Below, piece by piece: positions 10,077 to 19,568 of a stretch of DNA of 64,000 bases. Positions within the stretch are counted from its first letter, which is position 1; every line of letters starts with the position of its first letter. The notes under the pieces are model-generated. The model was given only the letters and a program-made list of their open reading frames with translations, was not told the DNA's origin and searched no databases. The translations under genes and the position numbers were made by a program. The DNA comes from Zanthoxylum bungeanum (taxonomy: Eukaryota; Streptophyta; Magnoliopsida; Sapindales; Rutaceae): assembly GCA_019454045.1 (NCBI GenBank), contig SKCR01006516.1:682001-746000 (forward strand). Direction: 5' to 3'.

Positions 10077-11666
10077 AGCAACATGCAGAATTCAAGTGAC
10101 GAAAAATAAATAAACCAAAGCAACACAAAACAAAAGAGGGTGCCGTTTACTCAAGCGGTACGTGGAGTTGTATCCCGAGTACAGATCATACTACCGTCCA
10201 TTCGGAATCGGCTATGAAATTTATGTCCGGGTTCCATACGATATACCGCGAGAGTTGACACATCTCTCATTTTATTCTAAAGCCACAACATACAACATCT
10301 CATAATTCATGCATATTCATTTACTCAAAGGCCACAACATGCATTTCAACATGACAATCATGCAAGCAATACTCAATAAATAATACAAATAAAATGGAAA
10401 ACGAGTGTGGAAAATACCCTAAGGTCTAACCTTTTTGCCAACTTTCAGGCTTGCGTTTCACGAACGTCGGAAGGGTACAGCTCCTCAACTTCTCCGGTTC
10501 ACTGGTTTAGCGTCCTAGCTCACTGTTTTGCTGTTTTGCTTGCTGTTCGGTCTCCGTTCTGCTGCTGTTCGGTCTCTGCTTTGCTACTCACTGTTCAGGT
10601 CACTTGTTTTGACGTTTCAACGGACTGTTCCGAGTTTTTTTTGTGGGTTTTTAGTGTAGTCTTGTGTGATTATTTTAAGGATTATGAATGCAGTTTTTTA
10701 TGTTACTTTTTGAGGATTTTAGGGACTGTTTTAAGAGGATTTGGCTGCTATTTTGGGGGTGTATTTTCGGTGATGTGTGGGGAGTTTATGGAGGTGGTTT
10801 TCAGTGATGGTTAGGGGCTGTTCGGGATGTATTTTGGTCAAGACAATGGGGGTTCTTTGGTTTGTGATCTTCGGTTATTGAGAGTGAGGAGAGTTGTGTC
10901 AATAAGCTTGGGGTGTTCTTGTGTGAATGAACTAGGAGAGGCTTTTTCTTGTATCAATGAGCTAGGGCGTGCATGTCTTGGTTATGGGTTGTTTATATAG
11001 AGAATGGCTATGGCTTCACCTTGTCTCACAAAGAAGGGATTTGATTTTGTGTTGAGCAAGGAAAGTCAAAGATTGAGGGGGGACAAATTTGGCTTAGATT
11101 AGGAATACAATATCTTTAATTTGTTATAATTGATATTGATTAGGCATGACATCTTTTTAATTTAGTATGTGATTTGTTTAGTTAGGAAGTTAATATATTT
11201 GATTTGTCTTAATTAGGTATGATTATATTATGTTTTATTTAATTGGTAAATGGTTTAAATATTTTATTTAATTCAAATACATTATTAATATTTACCTTAA
11301 TATTTAATTTAATATTTAATTTAATTTCCCATGTGTCTTAATGTGTTTTATTAATTGGGATGTGTTTTATGGGCTTTGGGGGGCTAATTGGGCTGGGGTG
11401 CGAGGCTAGCAGCAAAACCAGAAACACCGACGCCATTCGAACGCCCATTCGAACACACACGAACATCCGCAATCTGCCTGACGTTCGAACGAAGTAACAA
11501 ACGCAGCACTAACGAAGACAGTGAACTTGCGAAATGAATCTGATGACGTACTTATTCTGAATTTCCCCTTCCGACCTCCGTTTCCCGCAATATCCTTAGC
11601 TAAAAAGGTAGTGCCTCCAACTGAGACTCATCATCGGGTTTCACATGCGAAAATGCAATGCCTACA

Positions 11667-11685
11667 GTCGCCCCCACTTTGGTGG
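11667..11685 (-). other. Polypurine tract of F
   Basis: On the minus strand CCACCAAAGTGGGGGCGAC abuts the LTR start TGTAGGC. The same tract borders the 3' LTR of C at 46451-46469. Confidence 0.8.
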
Positions 11686-11789
11686 GACTTGTGCAGTGTG
11701 TGACTTTGAACAATCCTATCAAAGTTATGCAATGCATTTTCACTTACCTGGCTCGTCTGCTGCCTCGAGCTGAGTTGGTGCTGCAGTGG

Positions 11790-12270
11790 ACCTCGATCCT
11801 GGGACGCATCCCAATAACTGCAATCGATAATGGGGGCACCTCGACCCTGGGCACCTCGACCCAATACCGCTGACAATAGGGACCTCGCCCTCGAACTGAT
11901 GATGTAGTGGGCACCTCGACCCGGAACTACAACCGACAACAGGGGCACCTCGACCCTGGGCACCTCGACCCAACACCGCTGACCATAGGGTTCTCACCCT
12001 CGAACTGATGATGTAGTGGGTACCTCGACCCTGGGCACCTCGACCCGGAACTACAACCGACAACGGGGGCACCTCGACCCTGGGCACCTCGACCCAACAC
12101 CGCTGACCATAGAGACCTCATCCTCGAACTGGTGATGTAGTGGGTACCTCGACCCTGGGCACCTCGACCCGGAGCTACAACCGACAACGGGGGCCTCGCC
12201 CTCAAGCTGACATGATATGGGCCTCGCCCCCAAGCTGATATGGGCCTCGCCCCTTGGGACTCATCCCAAA
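11790..12270. repeat. Minisatellite in 3' region of F
   Basis: A tandem array between the end of integrase and the polypurine tract. It is built from GGGCACCTCGACCC and TGGGTACCTCGACCCT modules arranged in higher-order units of roughly 120 bp (repeating at about 11890, 12010 and 12130). It grades at its right edge into GGGCCTCGCCCC.AAGCTGATAT units. Tat elements usually carry tandem repeats at this place. Confidence 0.85.
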
Positions 12271-12456
12271 AACTAAAATTGTGCTGACGCTGCTTGGCTC
12301 ATTTCTGCCGCTTTCTCCTTTCTTCGAACCTGCGAACACAAAACAAAAACAAACACGAAGAGAATGCAATGTTACGTGTATGCATGAATGATTTTCTTAT
12401 TCCGTTGGGTTAGGTCTTCTGCTAATTCCTGTGGTGACTGCTCGTTCTTCTCTCCC
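12271..12456 (-). other. Short non-coding link after pol of F
   Basis: Between the stop of integrase (12457-12459) and the array. The part around 12330-12425, ending GGGTTAGGTCTTCTG, is homologous to 47740-47840 in element C and marks the right border of the array slot in both elements. Confidence 0.6.
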
Positions 12457-13547
12457 TCAGGCAAAGTATTGCTTCAATCTGTCTACGTTGATCGGCTCAG
12501 TGAACTCGTTTCTTTCCAAGTCTGATAACCTCACTGCCCCATTTCCCATTACCTTCTGCACTATGTAAGGTCCTTCCCAGTTTGGCCTGAATTTTCCTCT
12601 CGGATCTGTCGTCGACGGCCTCGATTGCTTAAGTACCAAATCACCCTTTCTGATCTTGGTGGGACGTACTTTCTTGTTGAATGCTCGGGCTAGTCTCTTC
12701 TGATACAACTGCATGTGATACAAAAACTTCGTTCTCTTCTCATCCAATAGTGCTAACTGATCAAACCTCTGTGCAGCCCAATCCTGTTCCGGTAATTCTG
12801 CCTCTGTTAATACCCTCATAGACTGTATTTCCACTTCTACCGGCAATACTGTTTCCATTCATAGACCAAAGAGTAAGGTGTGGCCCTTGTTGCTGTTCTT
12901 ACTGATGTTCTGTACCCCCACAAAGCATACGGTAATTTCTCGGCCAAATCTCTGCAATTTTCTGTCATCTTGGCTAAAATTGTCTTTATATTCTTGTTGG
13001 CTGCCTCAACTGCCCCATTTGCCTGCGGCCTGTACGGTGATGACTTGTGGTGGCCTATCCCATACCTTTGTAACATTGCCTTCGTCTCTCATTGAAACTG
13101 AACTCCGTTGTCTGTCACTACATGATGCGGCATACCATACCGACAAATGAGGTTCCGAGCTATAAACTTTGCCATCTGCTTTGCTGTAACATTACGGAAT
13201 GATTCGGCTTCCACCCACTTCGAGAAGTAATCTACTGCCACTACTATGAAGCGATGCCCATTTGATGCATTCGGTCGAATTTCCCCAATCATATCAATCC
13301 CCCATGCTGAGAAAGGCCACGGCTCTGACAACCCGTGCAATTCTGTGTGCGGTAAGTGATTCAAATTACCATGTGCTTGACAGTCATGACAGTGCTTCAC
13401 CATCTTCGCGCAATCTGTTTCCATGGTTGACCAATAAAAACCTTGTCTCACTATCTTGCGGGACAGATTCAACCCGTTCATGTGCGGACCACATACCCCG
13501 GCGTGTATTTCTTCCATTACATGCTGAGCTTCTTCCTTCTCAAACAC
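12457..13547 (-). pseudogene. Integrase of F
   Basis: A Ty3/gypsy integrase. A zinc-binding HHCC domain lies at about 13500-13380 (HAGVCGPH ... CHDCQ). The core follows with all three catalytic acidic residues visible: D in WGIDMIG, D in VVTDNG and E in GAVEAANKN. The C-terminal part contains KGDLVLKQSRP and KFRPNWEGPYIVQKV, and ends VDRLKQYFA at 12457. Two breaks are seen: an in-frame TGA after NGVQFQ at 13089-13091, and a frameshift near 12850 between PYSLVYEWKQ and METVLPVEVE. The catalytic triad is intact but the frame is not. Confidence 0.9.
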
Positions 13548-14737
13548 TTCAACTGAATACCGTTTGCTTGCCTCTTGTACAGTTCCCCTTTCAAAGTCAC
13601 ATACTGGGAAGCTAACTTCTGGATGGCTATTCTGTCTTTTCTGCCTGCCCCTTCCGGGAGTTCACCATGTTCCAGATACATCTGAATGTCATAGTACCAA
13701 GGTTTACCGTCGTCGACCTCAACTTCCAGAATTCTTTCTATCTCATAAACAGGTTTGTTTGCTGTTGTCAGTATCAACGGTCTCATTACTAACTTTTCTG
13801 GATTTTCCCAAGTTGCTGCAAGTGTAGCCAATGCGTCTGCCATCTGATTCTCTTCTCTCAGTAAGTCCTGAAACTTACACTCGGGGATAACCTGTGCCAA
13901 CTTTCTGAGGTAAAAAAGGTAAGGTTTCAACCGTTCTTCTTTCAATTCCCATTCTCCTCGCATCTGCTGGACTACCAACATAGAATCTCCGTAGACTTCC
14001 ACACTCCCGGCCTTCAAGGCTATCAATGCTGTCAAACCAAAAGCACATGCTTCATACTCGGCCATGTTATTAGTCACTCTGAATGTCAACCTCTTGGCCA
14101 AAGGCAAAGTCTCTCCTTCGGGGGTCACTATCACGATCCCAATTCCAGCTCCCTTGTAATTCACTGCTCCGTCAAAATACATCTTCCATCTCTGAACTGT
14201 TATTGCTTGGATCTCTTCATCTGGAAATTCAAACTTATACTGATCCCCCTCAACAGGTTGCAATGCCAGAAACTCTGCTACTGCTCGCCCTTTGATCACT
14301 TTGGAGGTGAGATACTCAATGTCAAACTCTGTCAGCAATACCAACCATCTGCCCAATTTTCCCACTAGTGAAGGCACCGAATGAAGATATTTCAGAGGAT
14401 TTTCCTTTGCCACTACCTGGATCTTGTAAGACTGGAAATAATACCGCAACTTTCTGGAAGCCCATACCACTGCAAGACAGATCTTCTCAACTTCCTGATA
14501 TCGAGCCTCATACGGGAGCATCTTCTTACTCAGATAGTAAACGGCATGTTCTACCCCTGTCTCATCTGCCTGTACCATCATTGCCCCCAGTGCTTCTGAT
14601 TCTATAGCCAAATACAATACCAACGGTCTGCCCGGTCTCGGAGGTTTCAATACAGGAGGCTTTACCAAGTACTCTCTGATTTTGTCGAAGGCTGTCTGAC
14701 ACTGTTCATTCCATCTCACTGGCTGATCTTTTCTCAA
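13517..14737 (-). pseudogene. RT connection plus dual RNase H of F
   Basis: A 406-residue frame. The first part (RWNEQCQTAFDKIREYLVKPP, LVLYLAIESEALGAMMVQ, ARYQEVEKICLAVVWA) is the usual gypsy RNase H, where the first catalytic aspartate appears lost in LYLAIESE. After a tether, a second RNase H begins at about residue 190: YFDGAVNYKGAGIGIVI, TNNMAEYEACAFGL, VEVYGDSMLVVQQ and ENQMADALATLA supply the D-E-D-D residues. This added, archaeal-type RNase H defines the Tat lineage and probably carries the activity. A frameshift near 13540 separates it from integrase. Confidence 0.9.
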
Positions 14738-15821
14738 CAGCTTGAAGATAGGTCACATACTGACGTTAACGGTGATGAACCGACTGATGTACTGAATTCT
14801 TTCCCAAGAATGCTATGACTTCTTTTTCTGTCTTCGGTGCAGGTATTTCTGTGATTGCCTTGATCTTTTCGGAGTCTACCTCTATTCCGCCCATTCCCAC
14901 TGTATGACCAAGCAATTTCCCTGATGTCACCCCAAACACACATTTTTTGGGTTTAGCCGCATGTTGTATCTGTCAACTCTTTGAAGAAACCTTTCCAGTG
15001 CTTCAATATGCCCAACCCTTGTCTCTGATTTCACCATCATGTCATCTACATACACCTCAATCTCTTTGTGCATCAAGTCATGGAAAAGTGTAGTGGCCAT
15101 CCGCTGATAAGTAGCTCCCACATTTTTAAGCCCAAACGGCATTACCTTGTAACAATAAGTACCCCACTCGGTAACAAATGCAGTATTGTGTTTATCTTCC
15201 TCAGCCATGAGAACCTGATTGTAACCTGAAAACCCATATGCAAATGAATACATAGCGGATAAAGCCGCGCTATCAACCAGAACATCTATATGCGGCAAAG
15301 GAAAATCATCTTTCGGACAAGCTTTGTTGAGATCTCTGTAGTCTACACACATTCTGACCTTCCCATCTTTCTTCGGTACCGGTACTATGTTAGCCAACCA
15401 TTCAGGATACTTTACTACTTCCAAGAACCCCACATCTATCTGTTTCTTAACTTCCTCTCTGACTTTCTCAGCCCATTCTGGTCTCATCCGTCGGAGTTCT
15501 GTTTTACTGGCCTCATATTTGGATAAGTTGGTATTGTGTGCTGGGCAATGTTTCTGTCTACCCAGGCATGTCCTCATAGGACCAAGCAAATACTTTGGCA
15601 TATCTGACCAACACTTCTTCTAGTTTCTCCCTCTCTTCGGAGGTTACTTCACTTGCAATCAGAATTTCCTTGGGGTTCTCAAGTGTACCCAAGTTAAATG
15701 CAATAGTTCTGGCTGAACTGATGTCAAATATGCTTGATTCGTGTAGTGTAAATGGAAATGACTCAGGCAAGTAAGCAAAAATATGTCTTTTATTGGATAA
15801 TGCGGAAGTACATTCAAACAA
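14738..15821 (-). pseudogene. Reverse transcriptase of F
   Basis: The start of RT is in one frame (15821-15560: PKEILIASEVTSEEREKL, KVFAWSYEDMPG) and the body in another (15601-14927). Visible blocks are LANIVPVPKKDGKVRMCVDYRDLN, given here as a pattern name only, then MPFGLKNVGATYQR and EVYVDDMMVKS, with the YVDD box at 15052-15041. The block normally reading FMDGFSGYNQ is FAYGFSGYNQ, so the first metal-binding aspartate is gone and the enzyme would be dead. After 14927 the sequence continues in shifted frames to 14738 (GVTSGKLLGH, KTEKEVIAFLG in pieces). Confidence 0.9.
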
Positions 15822-16299
15822 ATCAGGAAGGTAAATGTCTCATCATCTATAGACACTTCTTCCCCTGCAATCAGATCTTCCTCAGGCTTTTCGTCCTCTC
15901 CCAGAGTCAGGCTCTCCAACTTCATCAGTTCTTCCTCCCAATCTCTTCTTCTTTCTCCACAATTTCTTCAACTATCAGCTTCTTACCGACATATCCTGGA
16001 AGATCTCAACCCAGGTACCAATTCCATTAACTTCCACAGGTTCAGGCTCCCATTGATATCCTGAAGCTTTCACAAAACATTCCATCAGTTTCAGGCCCTT
16101 TTCTTGACCTTGGCTTTTCTTCATCAGACTTGTACCGCAAACCCTTCCGAGTAGTCTGTCCTCTGAAATCTGGTAATTTTGAACCTTTACCCGGCTCAAA
16201 CTTCATTTTTCTCATAATCCTAGCCACCCTAGGATCCACCCACTCCTCAAAAGTAGCCGACACCTGAAACCTCGTGAAAGGTTGTATCTCCAAGGCAGC
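15822..16299 (-). pseudogene. Protease-RT linker of F
   Basis: Decayed pol sequence between protease and RT. It is open in several overlapping minus-strand frames that shift repeatedly. An acidic stretch (about 15925-15850: EDEKPEEDLIAGEEVSIDDE) and a KPRSRKGPET region fit the variable linker upstream of RT in Tat elements. No catalytic motif is expected or seen. Confidence 0.6.
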
Positions 16300-17010
16300 C
16301 ACGGCATTATTCTAACTCAGCCCGGATGGTAACAACTTCTCCCTCATACGGGAACTTGATCATCTGATGCAAAGTGGAAGGCACGCCCCAAGTTTGTGAA
16401 ACCAAGGCCTTCCCAACAATAAGGCGAAAGTAGCCGGATGTCCAGTACTGTGAACTCAACCTCATCTTCAATCGGTCCTACCTTGACCATAGCCACAAAG
16501 GTACCCTCAACTCCCCTTTTACTGTCATCATAAGCCTTAATAGTCATACTGGAGGGGTCCAAGTCTGTGCTTTCATACCCAATCTCGCCAGAATTTTCAG
16601 CGGGCACACATTGATGGACGAACCGTCATCCACCATTACACATGAAGTTCTCTTGCCCCTCACCTCGGCCCTGATAAATAGAGGCCTGTTATGATTTCTC
16701 CCCCGCCGGGAGTTCATCCTCAGAAAAAAGATATCTGCAAAGCTTCTTTCTGAACCGACCCAACAAACATTGCAGGGTTGGCGTCTTCCAGTACCACAAT
16801 CTTGCTCAAGGCCTCAACCATAGCCTGTCTATGCTCCCGAGATGCACATAACAGTTCCCAGATACTCACTTGTGCTCTAGTCTTCCTCAATTGCCTTAGC
16901 ACTATATCCGCCTCAGTATTTTCTGCCGTCTCAACCACTTCTCTACCATCTGTCAAAACTTCCTTACCCTTTTCCGCCATATCATTGTAGAAACGACCAC
17001 TGCGCGTCAT
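16300..17010 (-). pseudogene. Aspartic protease region of F
   Basis: The segment begins with MTRSGRFYNDMAEKGKE at 17010, a typical opening of Tat gag-pro linkers. It passes through RAQVSIWELLCASREHRQA and reaches the protease active site on the minus strand at about 16633-16616, MVDDGSSINVCPL. A TGA near 16540 and a frameshift then divide the domain. The flap and C-terminal part continue as PSSMTIKAYDDSKRGVEGTF and DEVEFTVLDI. The LLGRPW block is in another frame near 16420. The active-site DDG is intact. Confidence 0.85.
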
Positions 17011-17164
17011 TCCCCTTACTTCTTCCTCATCACTGCTAGAGAAATCAAGCCAAAAGCTTTTCCCCTGCTCAAACTCATCTTCACTAGTACTATCCCAGAT
17101 TCCCAGGCAAAAGGCTTGGGGTGAAAGGATTTCAGGACAAGGTCTTCTGGGAGGCCAGAATTGA

Positions 17165-17634
17165 TCATATAGGCTGGTGGTGGTACGACACGGTAGTTGG
17201 GTAAGGGGTTCTGTGTGTGTCAGGCTGTTCTGTTTCTGGGTCAGGTATTTTCTTGGAGTCTATCAGGTCTTGGATTTCATGGCGGAGTCGGGCGCAATTG
17301 TCGGTGTCATGGCCCTTTTGTTGGTGAAAGTGACAGTAAAGGCTTAGGTTATAATGTGATGGTAGGGGATTGGGTAATGGTTTGGCTTCCAAGGGTTTTA
17401 AGAGCCCTTGCCTCTTCAATTTCTCTAGCACCTTGGACAGGGGCCTTCCCAAGTTGGAAAACTGCCGGTTCCGGATAGCGGCAATCTCAGCAGAAACGGG
17501 CTTTGCTCCCGATGTTCCCCCAATGGGCCTCTGTTCAGACCATCGAATTTTTTTATTTCCGCCTCTTCATCTTCAATGTCCATGACATCCCTCAACTGCC
17601 GAAAGTCTGTAATCATGGAGGTCATCCTCCTCAA
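17165..17634 (-). pseudogene. Gag C-terminal zinc-knuckle region of F
   Basis: The frame ending at 17165 contains YCHFHQQKGHDTDNCARLRHE, the modified zinc knuckle (C-x2-H-x-type, ending H-x4-C) of Tat gag proteins that binds the RNA genome. The upstream piece (17634-17425) is in a different frame and includes an acidic IEDEEAEIKKFD stretch. Bases 17011-17164 are the open but unassigned spacer to the protease block. The parts are separated by frameshifts. Confidence 0.75.
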
Positions 17635-17697
17635 CTGCTGTAAATGGAGGGCCTGGTGCCCTTGATAATCATTTTAATCTGGTCCTTCTCCGAGGGC

Positions 17698-18468
17698 CTA
17701 GTCTGCATCTTCAATAACTGACCCCTCCACGGTCCACATACTCCTTAAAACTCTCCTCCGCTTTCTGCTTAACATTCTCCAGATCACGGAGTGACAGATC
17801 GATCTTAAGTCAGTGACATACTGCTTCAGGAAAGCATCGGCCAACTCCCTCCAATCTTCCTTCACTTTCTTCTCCAAACTGTGGTACCATACCACAAGAG
17901 CTCCTTCAAGCGACATTCCAAACATTTTCTGCACTTGGCGCTGAGATAAGCCAACTGAACTCATGACTGATACAAACTGTCGGAGATGCACCCTTGGATC
18001 CCCATTCCCGTTAAACTTAGCCATATCAGGCATCTTGAACTATGCCGACAACTGTTCCTCGAAAGTCAGTGTGTCATAATCCAGCAAATCCTCATTCTTA
18101 CCCCTCATCTTGCGGGTAACCGACTCAACCTGATCCCGAAGTTTCTGTAACTCTGCCTGAGACCCAGATAATCTGCCTGCTGCATACTCTGCCATATCAT
18201 CATCAAAAGTGGGGATATCATCCCCCAACCCATTCGGAGGCTCCTCACGCCTCACATTCTCAGAAATTCCCCCAGCACGGGGCACAGCCATACCAGCCAC
18301 AGCAGTAGTCAAAGCTTGCAACTGTTCCGTGACCTTGGCGAGACTGTTCTCTAACTGATCCATTCGGGATACCTCATTACCAGATTCACTCATGACTGTT
18401 ACTGTTCTTTTAATGAGCCTTGTCCATTCTCTAACCCAAACGGTATCTATGATGTCTTTTTGAGACAT
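17698..18468 (-). pseudogene. Gag capsid region of F
   Basis: Gag starts at ATG 18468 (MSQKDIIDTVWVREW). A coiled-coil-like MDQLENSLAKVTEQLQAL follows. A TAG at 18042-18040 interrupts the frame. In the same frame after the stop comes the Retrotrans_gag domain: MAKFNGNGDPRVHLRQFV, VQKMFGMSLEGALVVWYHSL and DWRELADAFLKQYV. A frameshift after YVTDLR (about 17815) throws the rest out of phase. Bases 17635-17697 are out-of-phase gag. The start is chosen because the leader homology with C ends there and the frame is open from that ATG. Confidence 0.85.
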
Positions 18469-19547
18469 AGAGGGTGTTAACATGATATATGTATGCATGA
18501 GGTGCATGAGATGCAGGTAACATATAGAACATACTAAATCGATTAAAATTTTCAAACAAATCAGCCTATTATCATTTTAGAAGCCTTTGGGCTAAATGTC
18601 ATAGGAGTGAACTCGTCCCAGTTTAAATGGCCCAACGAGTTCACATCTCATGGCAAGGAGCCCAACTAAATCCAAATGGTAATGTTCCGAACACAAACAC
18701 AAAATGGCCCATCAACATTTAGAAGCCTTTGGCCCAATCGTCATAAGGTACATTCTTCCCAGTTTAAATGGCCCAACAAGCCCATATCCCATGACAAATG
18801 GTCCAAATGGATCCAAACAGCGATGTTCCCAAACACAAGTATAAAAGAAAGATAATGCAAACATAAAACAATAATTTCTACAGAATGGCCCATCAACATT
18901 TCAGAAGCTTTGGGCCCAATGGTCATAAGGTACGAACTCGCCCCAGTTTAAATGGCCCAGCAAGTCCGCATTTCTGACAATAGTCCAACTGCATCCAAAT
19001 GAGGATGGTCCACAAGCACATACTCAAGGAAATAATTGTTACTTTAGCCATACAAACCCGGTCTATGGTGGGTTCGCAAGAGTATAGACAAAGGCTCTCA
19101 CCGGCGAAGGATGGCCCACAACTAGGTCTCCCCACTCAAGGGTTCGAGCGACCAAGTGAGCGCACCCTTTTTTATACACTAAGGTACGTGCCAATGAGCT
19201 ATGGTGTGTGACGGACTGTCAAATGGATTTCCCGTTGTAGATTCCCCAGAGGGAAGGTGGAGCGAGGCTCACTTAAATACCCAAGCCTCTTAGGCTCTTA
19301 TCGCTTGGTGTCAGGAATAAACAACGAGTCCTCCAAATTAGTCCGTCACAATAGGCTACGAGTAGATGGCTATCTAGGTGCCTTCACAGCTTTTCCTTCT
19401 AGAAAGGTAGTGAATGAAGGAAGACACCAAACCATTACCTAGCCTCAAAATGCCTTTGATTAAACCCCCATTTTATCCACTATAGACACGGTCAATTAAA
19501 AAATAAATCCAAACATTACAAGACATTATTTCGGGGCCGATTCTCTA
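18469..19547 (-). other. 5' leader of F with repeated segments
   Basis: Untranslated leader between the primer site and gag. Three imperfect direct repeats begin near 18575, 18716 and 18895, each with TTTAGAAGC.TTTGG, CCCAGTTTAAATGGCCCA and CCAAATG.. phrases. Bases 19040-19540 are non-repetitive and closely match 49680-50160 in element C, suggesting a shared packaging or dimerisation leader. No gene is seen. Confidence 0.7.
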
Positions 19548-19565
19548 TCCCCAGTGGAGTCGCCA
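19548..19565 (-). other. Primer binding site of F
   Basis: On the minus strand TGGCGACTCCACTGGGGA, three bases inside the 5' LTR. From memory it matches the tRNA-Arg-type primer sites of Ogre/Tat elements. The same site is in C at 50168-50185. Confidence 0.8.
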
Positions 19566-19568
19566 AAC

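Larger units (their letters stand above)
8424..11666 (-). repeat. 3' LTR of F
   Basis: A 3243-bp LTR from TGTGGGACAC to GCCTACA, nearly identical to 19569-22841. It contains two tandem arrays (9178-9536 and 9537-10076) and two copies of a roughly 100-bp module (about 8884-8992 and 10160-10255). Open frames in it arise from arrays and are not genes. Confidence 0.92.

Noticed and set aside
10407..10814. 135-residue plus-strand frame, with a counterpart at 21555-21978
   Set aside because: It lies within LTR sequence and is low in complexity (Cys, Phe, Ser rich). It changes frame between the two LTR copies, so it is not a gene.
11631..12233. Several repeat-rich frames (GRGAQGRGAP, GSRCPGSRCP)
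   Set aside because: They come from translation of the F minisatellite in different phases.
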